Positions 57,363 through 61,008 of a stretch of 61,008 nucleotides of DNA are shown here, in pieces. A model generated the notes under the pieces. That model was not told where the DNA came from, ran no database searches, and was given only the letters and a program-made list of their open reading frames with translations. Each line of letters starts with the position of its first letter. Within the stretch, counting starts at the first letter, position 1. A program made the position numbers and the translations under genes. The stretch is from Avimonas intestinalis (GTDB lineage: Bacteria > Bacillota > Clostridia > Oscillospirales > Acutalibacteraceae): the NCBI GenBank assembly GCA_904380375.1, contig CAJFID010000014.1:1-61008 (forward strand), in the 5' to 3' direction.

Positions 57363-58727
57363 ATGAACTATCTGAAAACATTGCGGGATTTATTTGTATT
57401 TATGAAAAACACCCGTTTGCCGGAAACGCAAATGAAGGAGCTGCAAAATCAAAAGCTTCGGGCACTGCTCCATTTCGCTTGGGAACACTCTGCTTTTTAC
57501 CGGCGCACCTTTGAAAAAGCTGGAATCACAGAAGAACAGTTGGACAGCTTGCCCCTTTCCGCTTTTCCCACCATTGATAAATCGGTTTTGATAGAGCATT
57601 TTGACGAGCTTATCACGGTGCCGGATTTGCACCAAGAGGATCTGCGAAAATTTGACGCGGAAAATGAGGCGGACCGCAAGCCTTATCTGGGAAAATATCA
57701 TGTGGTACATTCTTCCGGCAGTACAGGGAAACCCGGATACTTCATCTATGATGAACTGGCTTGGCATACCATGCTGCTGGGCATTATCCGGGGCGCCTTA
57801 TGAAACATGGCGATACCGCAGATTCTGAAATTGCTGGCCGGGAGGCCCCGCATCCTTTACATAGCCGCCACAGATGGCCGTTATGGCGGGGCTATGGCGG
57901 TGGGGGATGGCATTGACGGCGTGGGAGCCAAGCAAATGTATCTGGACATTAAAACGCCTCTGGATCAGTGGATCAGCAACATTCGAGCCTTTAAACCCAA
58001 CATCATCGGCTATCCCTCCGCCATTAAGATTTTGGCAGAATTCGTAGCGGAAGGCAAGGTGCAGGTACATATCAAGCGGGTAATCTCCTGCGGGGAACCC
58101 TTGAGCAGTGGACTGCGGAAATTCCTCGAAAAAAACTTTCACTGCCCGGTTATCAATATTTATGGGGCCAGTGAGTCCCTGGCTCTTGGCGTGGAAACCG
58201 GAGTGGAAGATGGTATGCTGCTGTTTGATGACCTAAATGTCATTGAAGTGGACAGCGGCGTCATGTACTTAACCTGTCTGTATAACTTTGCCCAGCCACT
58301 GATCCGCTACCGGGTTTCGGATCATCTAATACTCAAAGAGCCCATGACGGGCAGTCCCTTTACCCGCGCGGAAATCCTGCTGGGGCGGAATGAGGATCTG
58401 CTATGGCTTGAGGACGGGGCAGGACATCGGGATTTTCTGCACCCGCTGGCGGTAGAAGGCTTCTGTATTGAAGGGTTATTGGATTATCAGTTCCGGCAGG
58501 TCGCTCCGGACGCCTTTGAAATGCTGGCAGAAGCTTCTACAGAAGAACAGGTGCCTATGATTGAGGCGGAAATGCTCCGGCGGATGAAAGGGATTCTGCA
58601 AGAAAAAAATTTGAGCTATGTGCAGTTCTATGTCCACTTCGTGAAAAAGATTCTTCCCAACCCGGCCACCGGGAAAAAGCCGCTGATTGTGCCATCGGAA
58701 ACGGCAGAACTGGAGGGAGCGGTATGA
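57363..58727 (+). pseudogene. PaaK-like acyl-adenylating ligase interrupted by one in-frame TGA
   Basis: One continuous frame of 455 codons with a single TGA at 57801-57803. Part 1 (146 aa) carries the AMP-binding loop HSSGSTGKPGYF. Part 2 resumes in the same frame (AAC, then ATG 57807) with GRPRILYIAATDGRYGGAMA, the second motif NIYGASESLALG and RYRVSDHLIL. All hallmarks of phenylacetate-CoA-ligase/CapK-type enzymes are present, so the TGA looks like a recent TGG-to-TGA change, a sequencing error, or a readthrough site. It starts 16 bp after the hydrolase gene with AAAGGAG. Confidence 0.8.
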
Positions 58728-59479
58728 GAGAAGCGCTGCTTACAGCGAAAGAAATCGTAAAAGCCTATCCCGGCGCACAGGAGCCGGTATTGAATCATAT
58801 TAATGCAGAAATCTATCCGGGGGATTTTACCATCATCATGGGGCCCTCCGGCGCTGGGAAATCCACCCTGCTCTACTGCTTAAGCGGTATGGACGCTCTC
58901 AGCAGCGGAAAAGTGCTGTATCAGGATCAGGAGCTTGGAACCCTGTCTGAAAAGAAGATGGCAGCGTTGCGGGCGAAAGAATTTGGCTTTGTTTTCCAGC
59001 AGACCCATCTGGTAAGTAACTTGACTTTGTTCGAGAATGTGGCGGTAGCCGGTTATCTGGTAAAAGAAATGCTGGAGAAAGCAGTTAAGGAACGGGCGGA
59101 ATCCCTGCTCGCCCAGATGCATGTGGAGAAAGCCAAAAATCGCCTGCCTTCTCAGGCTTCGGGCGGCGAGGCCCAGCGGGCGGCCATTGCCAGAGCTATG
59201 ATCAATCGGCCCGGATTGCTTTTTGCCGACGAGCCTACCGGCGCGCTCAACCGGAAAAACAGCGAAGAAGTGCTGGATCTGCTCACTTCCTTAAATGAAG
59301 AGGGGCAAAGCATCCTCATGGTAACCCATGATGTGAAAGCGGCCATTCGAGGAACTCGCATCCTCTACCTGGAAGATGGAAAGATTCTGGACGAAATGCC
59401 CCTGCCCCCCTTTGATGTGGAAACGGCGAAAGAACGGGAAGAAAAAGTCAATGCATGGCTTACCGCCCTGTCCTGGTAA
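58724..59479 (+). CDS. ABC transporter ATP-binding protein (LolD/MacB type)
   Basis: A 251 aa ATPase: Walker A MGPSGAGKST near 38-47, Q-loop FVFQQTHLV, signature QASGGEAQRAAIARA (ASGGE instead of the common LSGGQ) near 144, Walker B LLFADEPTGALN and H-loop VTHD. It overlaps the ligase stop by 4 bp and pairs with the FtsX-type permease that follows. It is typical of exporters of lipids, peptides or lipoprotein-linked signals. Confidence 0.92.
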   Translation: MREALLTAKEIVKAYPGAQEPVLNHINAEIYPGDFTIIMGPSGAGKSTLLYCLSGMDALSSGKVLYQDQELGTLSEKKMAALRAKEFGFVFQQTHLVSNLTLFENVAVAGYLVKEMLEKAVKERAESLLAQMHVEKAKNRLPSQASGGEAQRAAIARAMINRPGLLFADEPTGALNRKNSEEVLDLLTSLNEEGQSILMVTHDVKAAIRGTRILYLEDGKILDEMPLPPFDVETAKEREEKVNAWLTALSW

Positions 59480-59494
59480 GGGGGTGGGCATAGT

Positions 59495-61008
59495 ATGGAA
59501 ATCAAAACATTATTAAAATCCAATCTGAAAGCTCATAGGGGGACTGTGCTTGGTGTGTTTGCTCTGGTCCTTCTGGTTTCCCTGTCTTTGGGATCGGTGT
59601 TGACAGTATGGAACAATTCCCGCCGCTATGTGGACAGTGAGATGAACCGGGTAGGCTATGGGGATATCACCGCTTGGGTATCCGGGCTGTCGGATGTTGC
59701 TCCTTTGGCAGAGGAAGTTTCTGCATTGGACGAAGTGGAATCTGTTGGGGTGCAGTCCCTGATTTTTTCCGAATATGAAATCGGGGATCAGGAATCAGAC
59801 AGCGAAGGCCAGATGATCACCTATGATCCAGGGCGCTACCCCTACAAATTCTTTACTGAGGATTTGTCTGGCTATCAGGCTGCACCCGCAGAAATTGCGC
59901 GGGGAGAAGTTTATGTTTCTGCCTCTATGGTCTCCATGTTTGGCGTTCAGATCGGAGATACCATCACCTTCCCCATTGCCCGCAGCGGTGGGGATGTAAT
60001 CTTTACGGTGGCGGGATTTTACGAAGATCCCTTTATGGGCAGCTCCATGATCGGGATGAAGGGTTTTCTTATCTGTGAGCAGGACCATGAAGAAATCGCT
60101 GGGGTGATTGAAGAATCCGGCGTGGACAGCCTGGCCAGGGAAGGGTTTATGCTGCATATTTCCAAAGTCTCCGGCAGTACCTTGACCGCAGCCCAGTTCA
60201 ATGCTTTTTTGAATGAGAATACCAGCCTGACAAGTTATGTGGAATTTACTCACAGCAAAGACGCCATTGCTGGCTTTATGCTGACCTTGCAGAATGTGTT
60301 CACCAGTCTATTGCTGGCCTTTGTGGCAATTCTGCTTTTGGCGTCCATGACGGTGCTTTCCCACAGCATCGGCTGCACCATTGAGCAAGATTATACGAAT
60401 ATGGGAATCCTCAAAACCATGGGGTTTACCAGCGGGAAGCTGCGGTCAATCCAGCTTTTACAATACCTTATTACCACTTTGGGCGGTATAGGTGTGGGGC
60501 TGCTTCTTTCTATCCCGGCAGCAGGTTTGATTTGCCAAATGACAGTGACTACCACCGGTTTGTTGATTCCATCTGCCTTGCCTATGGGGATTTGCCTTGG
60601 TGTATTGGCATCAATTCTTCTCCTGCTGCTTGGCTTCGTCTGGCTTCGTACCGGAAAGGTCCGCCGGATTTCTCCCGTGAATGCGATCCGGGGAACCTGG
60701 AAAAAATCTCAGGAAAGCAAAAAGGCAGCTTTCCCCATTCAAAAGAAATGCCTTTCTTTCTGGCTGGCGATGCGGCAGCTTCTCTCCGGGAAACGGCGCT
60801 ATATCGGGGCCTGTCTCGTGGCAGTGCTGCTGGTGTTCTTTGCCTCTCTCATCGGCCGGGTAAATGCCTGGTTGGGGCCAAACGGAAAAGGCTTGATGGA
60901 CGCATTCAATCCTGCGGATCTGCATATTGCCGCTCAACCCATGGGAGAAACATCACTTTCCGATGTGGAGCAGACCATTGAACAATATACCACGATTACT
61001 GATGTGTA
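59495..61008 (+). CDS. FtsX-type ABC transporter permease, 3' end outside the window
   Basis: An open frame of at least 504 codons from ATG 59495 with GGGGGTG upstream. TM1 is at about 19-38 (VLGVFALVLLVSLSLGSVLT), followed by a MacB-like extracytoplasmic domain (about 45-245). Three TM helices then lie at roughly 255-375 (including LLLAFVAILLLASMTVLSHS and MGICLGVLASILLLLLGFVW), and a second unit begins with a TM near 435. The duplicated layout suggests an 800-plus aa permease. It forms the exporter with the ATPase gene 15 bp upstream. Confidence 0.9.
   Translation, partial: MEIKTLLKSNLKAHRGTVLGVFALVLLVSLSLGSVLTVWNNSRRYVDSEMNRVGYGDITAWVSGLSDVAPLAEEVSALDEVESVGVQSLIFSEYEIGDQESDSEGQMITYDPGRYPYKFFTEDLSGYQAAPAEIARGEVYVSASMVSMFGVQIGDTITFPIARSGGDVIFTVAGFYEDPFMGSSMIGMKGFLICEQDHEEIAGVIEESGVDSLAREGFMLHISKVSGSTLTAAQFNAFLNENTSLTSYVEFTHSKDAIAGFMLTLQNVFTSLLLAFVAILLLASMTVLSHSIGCTIEQDYTNMGILKTMGFTSGKLRSIQLLQYLITTLGGIGVGLLLSIPAAGLICQMTVTTTGLLIPSALPMGICLGVLASILLLLLGFVWLRTGKVRRISPVNAIRGTWKKSQESKKAAFPIQKKCLSFWLAMRQLLSGKRRYIGACLVAVLLVFFASLIGRVNAWLGPNGKGLMDAFNPADLHIAAQPMGETSLSDVEQTIEQYTTITDV

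Noticed and set aside
57363..58727. Genome-wide reading of TGA as tryptophan
   Set aside because: TGA ends several intact genes in the window, such as spoIIAB, where reading on would give an unnatural extension.
1..61008. tRNA genes, rRNA genes, CRISPR arrays, intact insertion sequences
   Set aside because: No GGTTCGA-type T-arms with matching acceptor stems, no regularly spaced repeats and no transposase motifs were seen; absence by eye is not proof.

Overview
The window looks like part of the chromosome of a GC-rich, endospore-forming, Gram-positive anaerobe of the class Clostridia, most likely from the Oscillospiraceae/Ruminococcaceae (this placement is inference). It carries a complete spoIIA operon (spoIIAA-spoIIAB-sigF), the sporulation genes ylbJ, yqfC and yqfD, Firmicute-type promoters and GGAGG ribosome binding sites, a single-chain glycyl-tRNA synthetase, and a lacto-N-biose/galacto-N-biose operon typical of gut commensals. 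I found no rRNA, tRNA, CRISPR array or intact insertion sequence.

Layout. 1-2.4 kb: argF behind a hairpin leader, two divergent XRE regulators sharing a long inverted repeat, a decayed acetyltransferase tail and a small Cys-rich protein. 2.5-15.1 kb: ylbJ (minus), then the ancient Firmicute cluster yqfC-yqfD-phoH-ybeY-dgkA-(membrane HTH protein)-era-yqzL-recO, then a CAT-like acetyltransferase, a two-TM protein with an Ala/Pro-rich tail, and mutS2. 15.2-19.4 kb (minus): a four-gene surface-polymer acylation cluster (SGNH lipase-like protein, DUF4358 lipoprotein, MBOAT acyltransferase, DHHW protein). 19.6-25 kb (minus): glyS, the spoIIA operon, an unknown protein starting with an IIGGADAPT motif, and folC. 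25.1-28.7 kb: an unknown protein, a YjbR/MmcQ protein, a fusion of a FUSC-like membrane domain with a HAD phosphatase, and an AraC regulator.

29-37.1 kb: a sugar operon divergent from the AraC gene, with a binding lipoprotein, two permeases, a tiny membrane protein, a GH112 phosphorylase, a nucleotidyltransferase and an N-acetylhexosamine 1-kinase-like enzyme. Together these would import a Gal-beta-1,3-HexNAc disaccharide, split it with phosphate and activate the products. 37.2-51.3 kb: a housekeeping mixture (DedA, cysK, NhaC, several GNATs, a methyltransferase, an Spx/ArsC-like protein, ddh). It includes an ABC-F ATPase behind a strong promoter, a 35-codon leader ORF and three consecutive terminator-like hairpins, which is the layout of antibiotic-responsive attenuation.

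51.3-61 kb: an accessory region. A Y-family polymerase/YolD pair is followed by clearly AT-richer DNA: an S66 (LD-carboxypeptidase/MccF-like) peptidase, a broken HTH gene and a LysR regulator. The LysR gene is divergent from an operon of a lipoprotein Ntn-type amide hydrolase, a PaaK-like adenylating ligase interrupted by one in-frame TGA, an ABC ATPase and an FtsX-type permease that runs off the end of the window. This last cluster is the best candidate for an undescribed system: hydrolase, acid-activating ligase, exporter, regulator and a possible immunity peptidase. Start codons were moved from the longest ORF wherever a better ribosome binding site was visible. No database search was possible; family names rest on motifs recognised by eye.
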